Shown: one piece after another, positions 54,133 to 64,000 of the stretch
Numbering within the stretch: position 1 is the first letter of the stretch
How the letters are laid out: the number at the start of each line of letters is the position of its first letter
The notes under the pieces: generated by a model
Told to the model about the DNA's origin: nothing
The model's database searches: none
What the model saw: only the letters and a program-made list of their open reading frames with translations
Assembly: GCA_001766655.1 (NCBI GenBank)
Contig: MJCC01000023.1
Coordinates: 1 to 64,000, forward strand
DNA from: Phytomonas francai
Taxonomy: Eukaryota > Euglenozoa > Kinetoplastea > Trypanosomatida > Trypanosomatidae
Length of the DNA: 64,000 bases
Direction of reading: 5' to 3'
Made by a program: the position numbers and the translations under genes

Positions 54133-54156
54133 CTTTCCCCCCTCCCCCTGATCCAG
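54133..54156 (+). promoter_or_regulatory. Putative trans-splice acceptor for the SET-like gene
   Basis: C-rich pyrimidine tract followed by TGATCCAG, with AG at 54155-54156, 20 bases before the ATG. An earlier acceptor after the T/C tract near 54000-54040 is possible. Inferred role. Confidence 0.4.
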
Positions 54157-54175
54157 GTTTCAGACAAACAATAGG

Positions 54176-56254
54176 ATGCTCTCGATGAGGTTCTTTGACA
54201 GGTCTTTTCTAGGCCTACGACTCCTTCGGGGCGGCACCGTGCGGGCGAGCGTGGCGCCGCTTCGCACGCGGACTACGCGCTCGCCCGGCGGCACCCACGA
54301 CGCGGCCTACTACCGGCGCTCCCACTTCCGTGCGAGGCGGCGGGCCCGCCCGCTGGCCTTCACCGACGACGACCCAGAACGCGCAGGGGCGGCGGCGGGG
54401 ATGAAAGGCGCCGAGCGGGGCCGCGGTAAGGCGCTCGCGCTCGCCCGCCCCATCGCAAAGGCGGCGCTGCCGAAGCCGCCGCGGCGGTCGAAGTTCTCCT
54501 TTTTACGCTCTCCCACGGAGCACCTCGCGCGGGATTATTTCCTCCACGCCGAGGTCCCAAACAGCGCGCCGAAGCCGCTTCTTCCGATGTGGGCCTCGAG
54601 CCTGACCTCGCCCGCGCTCGGCCGGCAGCGGCTGGTCGTGGATAATTGGATCTCGCAGGACGGGATGGGCAGGCTTTCGGCGGGCGCCGTCGACGACTTT
54701 CTCGCCTGGATCCTCCGCGAGGAGGCGGACGGGGGCGTCTTGCCGAAGGACCACATTCTCCGCACTCAGCTCCGCGAGAACGTGGAACTTCACCTTCGCA
54801 CGGCCTACCGGCGGGGGGTGTACGCGAGACGGGATTTCCTCCCGAACGAGGTGATCCTTTCCATCCCCCTCACCACCGCGCGCTCCACAGAAGAAGATGA
54901 AGAAGGAAAGGCCCCATCCTGCGCGCGAGCGGAAACGACCGGCGCGGCAGGCGAGCGTTCGAACGCGGATGAGGCTGGCCAGCTTGAAAAGCCGTGGAGG
55001 GGCGGTAGTTTAGCACTCAATTTGGAGACCTTGCGCGCGCACTCCGTCGCGGCGCGGCGGCGTGGGGTGCTGCCATACAATGTTGTGCACGATGTCCTCT
55101 CTATACGCCGTTCCCCCTCCTTTGATCCCATCCCCCATCGGCTTTTTATTGAGCAGGTTCACCTCGCCTTGTATTTGGCCTGTGAGAAGGCCGAGGGAGC
55201 GGGAAGCCCGCTCTACGATTATTTCCGACTACTAGACGATAGCGAGTCCGTGCACTTTGACGATGATCGCATCCGCGAGCTCCACCTCGGCGTGCTCGAT
55301 CCGCTCACGCACCTCGAGTACACCGACCACTGCAATCGCTTTACGCATTCCCTCCGTGAGCTGCATAGGGCGTGGTGGAAGGACTACCAGGAAAGCGGTC
55401 TGGCGGAGGGGAGGGGGGCGGCAGACAGGGCTCTCGAAGCGGAGCCGGCTTTGCCAGGGTTCAGCTCCCCGGTCGCCGTCTTAGCGAAGGATTCGACCGT
55501 GAACGTCCCTCCCCGCTTCCCGCTCGAGGCGTGGGCCAACGGGGAGGGAAAGGGAAAGGGGGAGGGGGAAAGGGCGGGCAAGGAGGCGCCGTCCCTGTCA
55601 AAATCCCCGCCGTCGTCGTCGTCTTCCCAGGTATCGCGGCTGCCCCCGCCGTCGTTGGCGGACATCCTGTGGGCCTTTCGCGTGGTTCTCTCCCGGCAGC
55701 GCGCGCTGCCCCTGCGCGGGGGGCCGCCGGCGGGGGAGGCCCCCGCGGAGGGCAGGGGGGAGGCCGACGGCGCGCCGCCGCTCGGCCGCTTCGCGCGCGC
55801 GGTGATGGCGGGGAAGTGGGGGTTTTACCGCCATTTCCTGCGCGCCCTCGACGACGAGCCCGCGCGGGCCCCCGCGGACGACCCCACCGCCGCGCCGACG
55901 GTGGTCCCGCTCCTGGACCTTCTCCAGCACGCCCCGGGCGGCCACGCGAACGCGGCCTTTTCGCTCGAAGTCCTCCCGTGCGATCGCGGCGAGCCCGGCG
56001 CGGCCCCGGCGGGTTCGGGGGCGCGAGAGAAAGCCGCCATCCCCCATGTCGTCGTGCGCGCGAGGCAGGGCATCGAGGCCCTCGACGAGCTCACCGTTCT
56101 CTTCCCGAGGTGCTACTCGGTGGCCTACACGCTCTTCCGCTTCGGGTTTCTCCCGCTGCGCTCACGCGAGGAGGATGCGGCTGCGGGGCTCGCTCTGAAT
56201 GGCGTGCGCGGTGAAAAGGGCGAAGAAAACGAACGTGGGCGCGAACACACATGA
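54176..56254 (+). CDS. SET-domain protein of the SETD3/LSMT type with altered catalytic motifs
   Basis: 692 residues. The basic N-terminus (MLSMRFFDRSFLGLRLLRGG) looks like a mitochondrial presequence. A split SET domain follows: RRGVYARRDFLPNEVILSIP (212-231), a long insert region with helices (RLFIEQVHLALYLACEKAEG), and the C-terminal SET part VVPLLDLLQHAPGGHANAAF (576-595) and LDELTVLF...LFRFGFLP (about 637-660). In active SETD3/LSMT enzymes these last blocks normally read P-x-D-x2-NH and end in a Tyr-Gly; here Asn-His is Gln-His (584-585) and the Tyr-Gly position reads Phe-Pro (643-644). The SET fold is clear, but methyltransferase activity may be lost or changed. Gly/Glu/Ser-rich low-complexity segments occur at about 420-500. 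Confidence 0.82.
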   Translation: MLSMRFFDRSFLGLRLLRGGTVRASVAPLRTRTTRSPGGTHDAAYYRRSHFRARRRARPLAFTDDDPERAGAAAGMKGAERGRGKALALARPIAKAALPKPPRRSKFSFLRSPTEHLARDYFLHAEVPNSAPKPLLPMWASSLTSPALGRQRLVVDNWISQDGMGRLSAGAVDDFLAWILREEADGGVLPKDHILRTQLRENVELHLRTAYRRGVYARRDFLPNEVILSIPLTTARSTEEDEEGKAPSCARAETTGAAGERSNADEAGQLEKPWRGGSLALNLETLRAHSVAARRRGVLPYNVVHDVLSIRRSPSFDPIPHRLFIEQVHLALYLACEKAEGAGSPLYDYFRLLDDSESVHFDDDRIRELHLGVLDPLTHLEYTDHCNRFTHSLRELHRAWWKDYQESGLAEGRGAADRALEAEPALPGFSSPVAVLAKDSTVNVPPRFPLEAWANGEGKGKGEGERAGKEAPSLSKSPPSSSSSQVSRLPPPSLADILWAFRVVLSRQRALPLRGGPPAGEAPAEGRGEADGAPPLGRFARAVMAGKWGFYRHFLRALDDEPARAPADDPTAAPTVVPLLDLLQHAPGGHANAAFSLEVLPCDRGEPGAAPAGSGAREKAAIPHVVVRARQGIEALDELTVLFPRCYSVAYTLFRFGFLPLRSREEDAAAGLALNGVRGEKGEENERGREHT

Positions 56255-58028
56255 AAAGACGCACCCAAAGGATATCCAGAACCCCGCTGCCGCCCCTCCG
56301 AAAAAAAAAAAATGGGAAAGAGAGACAACTAAAACGAATCGGAATGTTACCTTTGGGCGAGAAGGGTTCCGTGATATGACATGGGTTAGGGGGGAAAAGG
56401 GATTTTAGAACTTGTGTGTGGGTAGCCCCTAGCAGTCGGGTTCGCCTTGATTTACTTCTTTATGATTAGCGAGTTGCGTTCTGAGTCTGTTTTGGAGGGG
56501 AGCGGGGGGAAATGAGATTGTGATATGCAAGATATTATACATGTAAAATTTGTGTTTGGTTTCATTGCACTATGTTCATGGTTTGCATCTCTTATATGTT
56601 TGGCTTCTTTTATCCTCAATTCTATTCTAGTTTCTTTGTTTGTACCTTTATTGCATAGGATTTATTCTATAGTAATAACACATTGAAAGTGCGCACAGTT
56701 TTCCATAAATATTTCTAATTTACTATTTTCTCTTGTTTTCTTGTATATATAATAAATATACAAGTCTATTTATCATTCCTTTTTTTTTGTTTTTATTTTT
56801 TTTCTTTCTTTCATTTTAATAGTATTAAATCGAACTCTTTTCAAGTTCTGTGAGTGAAGTTCAAAACCAAAATATAAAGAATAATACGACTTCAACTACT
56901 TCCTGATATTTTTAATCTATCCACCATTCGTTATTGCTCACACTTAGGGAGATACATTGTAGACTCTGGAAAGATTAGTAATTTCTTATTTGAAGTATAC
57001 AACGATAAAGGTGAGATTGTTTTTTTTTTCCCCTTTACTAGGTGACGAGAACATTATTCTCGTTAGCTTTTCGCATTTTTTTCCACTATATATACTTTCG
57101 AGTAGTATTTAGCACAACGTATTCATAAACACCTAGTTACTTTTATATATCCACAAAACAGGTGAGAACCCACAGAGATTCATTCTTGAATTTTTGAAAT
57201 TGTCAATTCTGAACGATACATATAAACACGTTTTTCTCACTTTAACATATTTTTTCTAGTGTTCATATAAAAGGGCTTGTAGAAGAGTTTTGTGCCAAAT
57301 TTTTTTCTTTTAGTACACATATACTAATCTACTAGAGGAAACGCGGTGTAGAAAAGCGAATTCTAGGAGGTAAATTACCAAATCTTTTCGAGTATTATTA
57401 TAGCAGCTTGTTTTCATACCCATATATAAATATATATACATATCACAGTAGCTTAACATTTTAGAATCGCCCTTCTGAATTTGAAGCTTCACTTTATTCA
57501 CTTCCCATTTAGCTGAATTGTAAAGACAAGGTACCCAAAAGACTAAACCCAGTGATATATTTAGTCTTTGCATATTCACAAGAATAAATTATTATTCTAT
57601 CGAGAATACATTATTGAGATTCCATAGGAGGTATCACATTTATTTATTTAAGAACTATATAGGAGCATACGTCTATTAATAGAGGAGGTGTAACTTTATA
57701 AAATTCAAAAACATTATTTTATTGCTTTTACCGATCGTTGTAGTCAATCGAAGAAGAAGAGGATCTGATAGCGAAAGAGTTTAGGTTTTCAAAAGCTGTA
57801 GAATTTGCTTTTTTTTTCAATTGGGGAAGGAATAAATTAAAGCAGCGAAAAAGTGTCATAAACAAGTAGGTTACTTGGTCACCAAAAAATTGTATACCTA
57901 TAATATATCCACATAAGCTATCCAATCTTTCACAAATAATTTTTTTCCACGCACGCACATTCCATCTTCACGGCTTAGACCTTTCCGTGTCGAAACAAGA
58001 TCACAGACAACCCCCCCCAAAGGTGAAT
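56255..58028. other. Spacer before the RRM gene
   Basis: AT-rich, with no convincing gene. Ends in a pyrimidine-rich stretch with AG at 57977-57978. Confidence 0.6.
57961..57978 (+). promoter_or_regulatory. Putative trans-splice acceptor for the RRM gene
   Basis: TCCATCTTCACGGCTTAG with AG at 57977-57978, 51 bases before the ATG. A weak tract. Inferred role. Confidence 0.3.
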
Positions 58029-60398
58029 ATGATGTCCATGTTTACAACCTCACCCCACATCGCGGGGGCAATGATGCCGCTTTTCACCAGCACCACCACC
58101 TGTTTTCCGTCTCCGAGGCCCTTTGAGCCGTCCGCGTGCCGGCGAACCGCGCTCTTCCCGACCAACCCCAACGCCATTCCCGCCCCCCCGACGAAGCACC
58201 TGCCGCCGCGGCTGACGGATCTCTTCTCCGCGCCTGTCTGGGGCATGGGGCAGGAGCTTCCGCATGGGCTGAGGGCTCCAAACCGGGAAGGCGGCCGCGT
58301 GCAGGGCCCGGAGTACGAGGCCGAGCACCCGGATCTCCTCGCGCGCACCGTCCACCTCCGCTTTCTGCCGACCGGAATGCGGCAGGGCGAGCTCGCCGAG
58401 CTCTGCCGCACCTGCGGGGAGTACCTGCGCGTGCGGATCTGCGGCAACTCCACGAGCAACCAAAATTGGATCTACGGCTTCGTCGAGTTCGCGAGCCGCG
58501 ATGGGGTGGACCAGATGATGAAGTTGAGCGGGATGGAGCTGCCGAACGGCCCGGGGCGCCCGCCACTGCGGCTCAAGTGCAGTGCGGCGAAGCAGCGCAT
58601 CGTCGACCGCGTCTTTCACGACGCGAACGCGGAGACCGGCACGCCGTGCTCGTTTGGCCTCGGCGCCTTCGCCTCCCGTACTCTCAAGGACGCCCTCGAG
58701 AGCTACTTCAACCTCAAGACCAAGGAGGCGCAGCCGGCGAAGAGCAAGCCGCTCCTGGCCGAGGAGACGTGGCGCAACCCCGGCAGCGCGGGCAAACCGC
58801 TCAGCCCAAATGCCTTGTCGTTTTGCCCGGCTGTCGAGCCCTTTGGCGGGGCGGCCCCCGCGTGGCTCGGGGAGGCCCCCGGCAGGGCCCTCTTCGCGTT
58901 GTTCTCCCCGCCCCCCCCCGCGGGCTCCGACGGCGGCGACTCCCCCGCGGGGGTCACCCCGAGACCCGGCCGCGCCCCCCCGTCCGACGCGAGCAGCCTG
59001 GGCGTGGGGCCCGGGCTCAGCTCCGGCCCAGGCTCCGTCACAGGCCCAGGCTCACTGGCAGGCCCCATCCCAGTCACAGGCCCAGGCTCCGTCACAGGCC
59101 CAGGCTCACTGGCAGGCCCNGGCCCAGGCTCCGTCACAGGCCCAGGCTCACTGGCAGGCCCCATCCCAGTCACAGGCCCAGGCTCCGTCACAGGCCCAGG
59201 CTCACTGGCAGGCCCGGTTCCGGCCTTGACCTTTGCCGTGGCCCCTCGGGGGGCCGCCACGGGGTGCTCCCTCGGACCCGACCCGGCGGTGCAGCTCGCG
59301 CAGGAGCTGCGGTCGATGGCCCGGCGTGGGCTGCTGACGGAGGCCGTCGAGGTCGTTGAGCGCGGCCGCGCCTTCGCCCTCAAAGGCCTCCGCCTCGCTG
59401 ATGTCTGCATGACGGGGGCCTCGCAGGACGACTTCGACGGCGCCGTGGGCGCGTTTCAGGCGCTTCTCGGGCTGCTGGACGAGCATTGTGGGCTGACCGG
59501 GGGGGCCGCGGAGATTGCCCCAGGGGACCCCTCCGCGGACCTCCCGCAGCGCGTCACTCAGCTCCGTCTGCTCGCGAACCTGATCTTAGCCCTGCTCTAC
59601 TTCTCGCGGCGGAACCTCGCGAAGGGGGTTCCTTTCCTCGAGGCTATCGTGCGAACGAGCGAGGGGGTCCCACGGCTGGCAGTCCGGCGGCCCACCACCG
59701 CCATCTCAACCATATGCCAGCCAGCCGGCCGCGGCAAGGCTTCCTCTGAGGCTGTCCGGACCAGTTTCTGCCTTGGCGAGGGCCAAGAAAGAGAGATGGG
59801 GATTTTTAAAATGTTCGACATCATCTCGGGCGCTCCTGAGAACGTCTTGAGTGCCGTGATGTCCTCGCTTCCAATTGAGGAAGAGGAAGGGGACCCTTGG
59901 ACGAAGGGGACCGATGCACCGCTGAGGTCACAGGAACGGCGGAGGTTGCTTGGGCACCTTCTGTCTTCATTGGGGGGCGAGGTCCCAGTGAAGCACACGC
60001 CGACGGACTCTGTGGAGCTCTACTACCGCGACATGGCCTTTCACGGCTATGTGCTGAGTGTATTGGTGACTATTGGGCTGGCGATGGAAGGGCTGAACCC
60101 GCAAGTAACCCGCAATGTGTCTGCTCTCGCCGCCGGGTATGCTCAGGATGTGCTCCAGATGCGGTGCGCCGCCTTGGATGCACTTCTTTGTGAGAGGAGT
60201 GAACCACCTTATGAGACAGCGAGGATGCGTTTGAGTGCATCTGTAGTCCCTGAACTCGGCGAGGCCCACGACATCACGGCATTCCCTCGCTTCTTCTTCA
60301 ATGTGCTGAATCTCGACTTCCTGACAGCGTTCAAGGACTCGCACGAGTTCTGGCGGAGGCTCCCCCCGATGCACTGTATACGTTGCATCTCGTGCTGA
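58029..60398 (+). CDS. RNA-binding protein with one RRM and a Gly-Pro repeat
   Basis: 789 residues from the first ATG (58029; the frame is open from a GTG at 57987) to TGA. Residues 107-186 form an RNA recognition motif: RNP2 VHLRFLP (108-114), RNP1 IYGFVEF (148-154). A Met/Pro/Thr-rich N-terminus precedes it. After the RRM come a Pro/Ser/Gly-rich linker with the GPGSVT/GPGSLA/GPIPVT minisatellite, then a helical C-terminal domain (about 410-780: LAQELRSMARRGLLTEAVEV; VTQLRLLANLILALLYFSRR; VELYYRDMAFHGYVLSVLVT) that looks like a helical repeat or MIF4G-like fold but which I cannot assign. Such proteins regulate mRNA fate in kinetoplastids, where control is mostly post-transcriptional; the target is unknown. 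A single N at 59120 lies in the repeat. Confidence 0.88.
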   Translation: MMSMFTTSPHIAGAMMPLFTSTTTCFPSPRPFEPSACRRTALFPTNPNAIPAPPTKHLPPRLTDLFSAPVWGMGQELPHGLRAPNREGGRVQGPEYEAEHPDLLARTVHLRFLPTGMRQGELAELCRTCGEYLRVRICGNSTSNQNWIYGFVEFASRDGVDQMMKLSGMELPNGPGRPPLRLKCSAAKQRIVDRVFHDANAETGTPCSFGLGAFASRTLKDALESYFNLKTKEAQPAKSKPLLAEETWRNPGSAGKPLSPNALSFCPAVEPFGGAAPAWLGEAPGRALFALFSPPPPAGSDGGDSPAGVTPRPGRAPPSDASSLGVGPGLSSGPGSVTGPGSLAGPIPVTGPGSVTGPGSLAGXGPGSVTGPGSLAGPIPVTGPGSVTGPGSLAGPVPALTFAVAPRGAATGCSLGPDPAVQLAQELRSMARRGLLTEAVEVVERGRAFALKGLRLADVCMTGASQDDFDGAVGAFQALLGLLDEHCGLTGGAAEIAPGDPSADLPQRVTQLRLLANLILALLYFSRRNLAKGVPFLEAIVRTSEGVPRLAVRRPTTAISTICQPAGRGKASSEAVRTSFCLGEGQEREMGIFKMFDIISGAPENVLSAVMSSLPIEEEEGDPWTKGTDAPLRSQERRRLLGHLLSSLGGEVPVKHTPTDSVELYYRDMAFHGYVLSVLVTIGLAMEGLNPQVTRNVSALAAGYAQDVLQMRCAALDALLCERSEPPYETARMRLSASVVPELGEAHDITAFPRFFFNVLNLDFLTAFKDSHEFWRRLPPMHCIRCISC
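59019..59215 (+). repeat. 18-bp coding minisatellite (GPGSVT/GPGSLA/GPIPVT)
   Basis: About eleven tandem 18-bp units in three types, arranged in a higher-order 54-bp pattern. The single N at 59120 falls where the GPIPVT unit is cut short, suggesting an unresolved join. The N itself does not change the amino acid (CCN is Pro). Confidence 0.9.
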
Positions 60399-62806
60399 AA
60401 GTGATGAGGAAGTGAGACGATTTGCACACTTTATTGTCATTAGATATACAAAAGAGAGGCTTCTGGAGATCGTTAGATGTTTAGAAACCTTTTCATAGAG
60501 GTGGTGAATAAGCGGAGTAGCATTTTGCTTTAGTTCTTTTTGTTTCTTGCGTGAATGTGTCTTGCCATAGTTTTCCTTGTCTCCATTTTTACTTTATTTT
60601 TATAAGAGGAGTAAACATGCTTCCCAACTTACTCCCTTCCTCTACTTTTTAAATAATATTCTCTGTATGCGCTTTCTGTTATTTATTCACAGAACACTTA
60701 GAGTAGTATAGAAATTTTCTATTTTTTATTTATTTGCATCTTAGATGACGTTGCTGTTAAATCAGTAAATCTATATGTATGCATAGGTGTTTGTTTGTAT
60801 TCAGGTGTGGAATTCAAAGTGTTCTATAAACACAGGAAAAGCAAAAACTGTGTCTTCATCTGTCAGAGTTCTTTTTTTTTTTGGAATTCTATTACAGTAG
60901 TCCATGGGGATAATTATTTTGTTGAATTGTAGTTTCCCACCCCATTTGTTGTTGTTGTTGTGCATATGTACAATACGTTTTTATGCGTATATTCTTACCT
61001 TTAGGATCTCAACACCAACAAAAACGAATTTGATTTTACACTTTTTCAAGAATAATCTCATTTCATGTGTGTATAGTTTTATTCTTTTATTTCAAATTCT
61101 TCAACTTTATACAGCCAACTACCTTACTTTTGTTGATTTGCGTTCATTACAGTTGATATTTCTCCTTGTTTTCTCTTCCAGTGGTTATAATGCCAATTTA
61201 GTTTACTTTTTTTTTTTTTTGAGATTACACTATAATCATCATCAAGCCATTAGTTGAACCGTATAGTGGTACGGAAAAAAGAATGCTGAAAATCGGAGAA
61301 AATAATAAATAATATAATATTTTTTCTTTTAGATATGCAGTTATAACATCAAGAAAAAAAGGGAATCTTTTTTTTTCAAAAGTATGCCATGCCGTGTTTA
61401 AACTCCTTTTAGTTTTTATTTTCATTTGACTTTTCAATCAAAAAATATATGTTTAGTGTTATATGAGTTATACTAGGTTCATGCTTTGCCATTTTCATTT
61501 TTTCTGTTGTACGTTTTAATAACATCACCCTTAGCTTCACGGATACAAATGATCTTAGACAATACGTTTTATTAATCACATTCATCATTTTATCCGTTAC
61601 ATTTATAGAGGGAAAAAAGGATCATGTCGAGAAGATAGAAAGAAACCTGCAACGGTTAATGGGTCTTTATTTGTAGTCATTCTGTTTTTAGTGTTCTTTT
61701 AGTATTACTTTTTTATTTTTTATTTCAGGGATGAGAAAATGCTATATATATATATATATATAGGTAGCTTGGAAAATGTGTAATTTGTACGAAAAGAAAA
61801 TATACCGTTGAATCTCTTTTCTTTTGCGTACCTCATTTTATTTTTTCGATTTCGAAAGAAGATTCTAACCTAAAGCATTCAACAGTAATACCGAATTGAT
61901 AGTTTGATATTATGGTTATTCAAAATTACATATCCCGAGGGACGATTCTTTCACAGTTTTAAAAGCATAAAACTAATGCTCTTGAATCTCGAGGCTTGTG
62001 GGTCCCTAAATATGCATCTATGCGTGTATCTGTAGCCTAGCTAAATAATATTTTAAGGTAACGTTCTATAAAAGGAAATATAAAAGGGATGAATTTTCAC
62101 TCTCTTTTTGTCAACTTCCTCAGCCCTTGCATATCATAGAGCAATACTAAAAAATGGAGATGATGAAGGTGAGGGTGATGGGAGTGTACAACTATAACAT
62201 AGGGTTGACAGCACATATTACAACTTCCAAAAAAATGCATAGATGTGGAATCAAACATTTTAAAAAAATCTATCCATTTTTTATATGTTTTCTTTGACCT
62301 TATAAAAGGTGAAGATGATGTATGATATAGATAAGGTGCTGGGGAGGGGTGGCTTTCATACTATAAAAAACGACTTCACATTCTTTTTACCTTTTACTTT
62401 TACTTCTCACTTTTAAAAAAAACGTGTTTCACTGAAGTAACGATAATATAACATTCTAAGAGTAGCTGTAGTACCCTAATTCCCGTACATCATCAAAATT
62501 AATTGTGAGTAATAATAGGTGGAATGCCTATCTTACTGTTAAGCGGATGCAAAGTCATAGAGTTTCATGAATTTAGCTCTAATTTCGCTCTACTTTTTCC
62601 CTATACCCGTTTTATTTTCCTTATGTTTAGTTCTCTTTTTACTTCATTTTTTACAGATCTTCTATTCATTTTAGGTCCCGACAAGACTCTGAAGAAGGAT
62701 AGGTATTGCTCTAGTGCAATTATTGTTATTTACGTTTCTCTTATTCTTTTTTTTTTTTTTAAGGAATACAATACAATCAGAACAATAATAAGAAAATACC
62801 CAATCC
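60399..62806. other. Long AT-rich spacer
   Basis: 2.4 kb with no convincing gene. The ATG ORFs at 60904-61257 and 62524-62826 have spacer composition (Phe/Leu/Ile from T-rich DNA) and no motif. A TA run lies at 61743-61762. A long T tract with AG at 62762-62763 precedes the next gene. Confidence 0.6.
62730..62763 (+). promoter_or_regulatory. Putative trans-splice acceptor for the 62807 gene
   Basis: TTTCTCTTATTC followed by about 15 T and AAG, with AG at 62762-62763, 44 bases before the ATG. Inferred role. Confidence 0.6.
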
Positions 62807-63874
62807 ATGGAATTTACCAATTGTAATCAAAAAATGCGGCATCCCGCAAATATCGCTTTCTTTGTATTGCTAATGGTGGGGCTGCTCACGATGGTCGCAG
62901 CAGCAGATGCTGTTGTGAAAGGTAATGCTAACATGAAGAGGATTTTTTCTCCTACATCGAAAGATGACATTAATGAGATTCCAAGCACCCCTACCTGCCG
63001 TGAGTGCGTGGAGCCTGTGGAGATTAAATTCAACGACCCTTTTGACACTATTCGAGAATACTACACGGAGACCTGGAGGTTGCTCCTTTCATCTGGAACG
63101 GGGGAAGTTACTATGAACGATTATAGGGAGCACTTGAGAGCGCAGTTGCGGGAGACTGTTCCTCAGTTGTCACAAACGTCTCTTATGGGTCAGTATAGGC
63201 TTTGCGAACGCCTGCGCAAGGAGCACGCGGCGGCAGAAATTGCGAAAAGAGGAGTAAACGAAGAAGGGGCCCCTCACGCAGAGCCACATGAGAGACTTGC
63301 AGAGCTGCACAGGGGTGTGCAAGCAACCCTCGACGAGCTCCACGAGGCGCTTTTCGCAGCCATTTGGGGACTCCCCCGACTGAATACTACTACCGCTTAT
63401 TGGGTTGAGGAGTGGGAAATAGACAAACAAGTGTATGGCCTGATGATATATAAATTACCCAGAGAGGGACCCTTTTACCTCTGGAAGCGACTTTGCCTCC
63501 CTCGTCAGGGTGAAGTATGGGAGCGAGTGAGCAGCGCATGCAGCCTAAAGATAAAGAACGTGATGAAGATGCTCCTACTGCTGAATAAAAAAACCCTCTC
63601 GACGGGTTTGGAGTTATACCATCACCTGTGTAATTCACAGAACTGGAAAGCAGTTTCCCGTGGTAACTCATCGAGGGTCAAAGCTTCACTTCATAGGAAA
63701 TCTCTACCCATTGAGCAGTTGTCTATTGATGAAGAATTTCATTTGGACCCGTTCTGGAGTATCTTTTCGTTGATCATGATTATCTACACGACGGGTCTTA
63801 TCTCGACAGTGGTCCTCTTATGGAGCCTAAAAGGCCACCTTTCACGCAAAAAGACGCATCCAAAGAGTGCATGA
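62807..63874 (+). CDS. Type I membrane protein, function unknown
   Basis: 355 residues, ATG to TGA. A signal peptide is likely (the second ATG at 62834 gives MRHPANIAFFVLLMVGLLTM, a better signal start than the first). The lumenal part has a CRECV motif (about residue 65), a helical region (about 80-220) and a block of Trp-containing helices (YWVEEWEIDKQVYG; EGPFYLWKRLCLP). One transmembrane helix near 320-343 (WSIFSLIMIIYTTGLISTVV) is followed by a short basic tail (LKGHLSRKKTHPKSA). Five or so lumenal cysteines could form disulfides. No family recognised; a secretory-pathway or surface protein is inferred. Confidence 0.8.
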   Translation: MEFTNCNQKMRHPANIAFFVLLMVGLLTMVAAADAVVKGNANMKRIFSPTSKDDINEIPSTPTCRECVEPVEIKFNDPFDTIREYYTETWRLLLSSGTGEVTMNDYREHLRAQLRETVPQLSQTSLMGQYRLCERLRKEHAAAEIAKRGVNEEGAPHAEPHERLAELHRGVQATLDELHEALFAAIWGLPRLNTTTAYWVEEWEIDKQVYGLMIYKLPREGPFYLWKRLCLPRQGEVWERVSSACSLKIKNVMKMLLLLNKKTLSTGLELYHHLCNSQNWKAVSRGNSSRVKASLHRKSLPIEQLSIDEEFHLDPFWSIFSLIMIIYTTGLISTVVLLWSLKGHLSRKKTHPKSA

Positions 63875-64000
63875 TTGAAGGCTCGAAAGCGCATTTAACA
63901 TCCTTTTTGGAACAAGCGGCGAATGCAGCTTGTAGCAGAATGGTAAATTGGAGACTTTCCCTCAAAAAAGGGCTGGTGAATCCTCCTTTATTTTAAGCTT
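63875..64000. other. Downstream sequence to the window end
   Basis: Probably 3' UTR of the preceding gene; too short to judge. Confidence 0.5.

Larger units (their letters stand above)
53580..54175. other. Spacer with long GT run
   Basis: Holds a T-rich tract and a (GT)n run at 54041-54075, then a C-rich tract and AG close to the next ATG. No gene seen. Confidence 0.7.

Noticed and set aside
60904..61257. 117-codon hydrophobic ORF
   Set aside because: Hydrophobicity comes from T-rich codons; no motif or upstream tract distinguishes it from spacer.
1..64000. Bacterial origin, CRISPR arrays, operons, or integrases
   Set aside because: No repeat-spacer arrays, ribosome-binding sites, transposase or integrase motifs were seen; gene layout and families are eukaryotic.

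Overview
The window looks like part of a kinetoplastid (trypanosomatid-like) nuclear chromosome. Every convincing gene lies on the + strand, none shows an intron, and the genes are separated by long AT-rich spacers (0.35 to 2.4 kb). Most gene starts are preceded by a polypyrimidine tract followed by an AG, as expected for one polycistronic unit processed by spliced-leader trans-splicing. No spliced-leader gene or strand switch is present, so the assignment is an inference from layout and protein families. Standard stops (TAA, TAG and TGA) are all used. Coding starts were taken at ATG; upstream GTG or TTG extensions were discarded.

Layout. 1-3304: spacer with no convincing gene. 3305-9197: a TPR-like protein, a C2-domain protein with a Pro/Gln/Tyr-rich tail, and an orphan basic protein. 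9198-11471: spacer holding copy A of a 383-bp dispersed repeat. 11472-14865: a coiled-coil protein broken by a 170-N gap. 16394-19381: a large disordered acidic protein. 21383-26464: a large protein with 34-residue tandem repeats, a 685-N gap and a C-terminal leucine-rich-repeat segment that sits in another frame after a G8 run. 28655-43138: a giant single-exon gene (about 4,827 residues) with an N-terminal ubiquitin-like domain, a redox-dead tryparedoxin-like domain, a UBA-like helix bundle, a DUF3638/DUF3645 helicase-like P-loop region and C-terminal RanBP2-type zinc fingers. Copy B of the 383-bp repeat starts 18 bases after its stop codon. 44614-53579: an Sfi1/centrin-binding-like repeat protein, a monoglyceride-lipase-like hydrolase with an MGC acylation motif, a p24/emp24 cargo receptor without the usual cysteines, a possible small gene or remnant, and a biotin-protein ligase. 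54176-63874: a degenerate SET-domain protein, an RRM protein with a minisatellite, and a type I membrane protein.

The genes have unrelated functions (ubiquitin, cytoskeleton, lipid, secretory, biotin, RNA), as is normal for a kinetoplastid polycistron, so co-location says little about shared function. Coding GC varies strongly: the two ends of the giant gene, the SET gene and the RRM gene are very GC-rich, while the spacers are AT-rich and full of microsatellites. Both long N gaps and the single N at 59120 fall in or next to tandem repeats, so several coding lengths here are uncertain.
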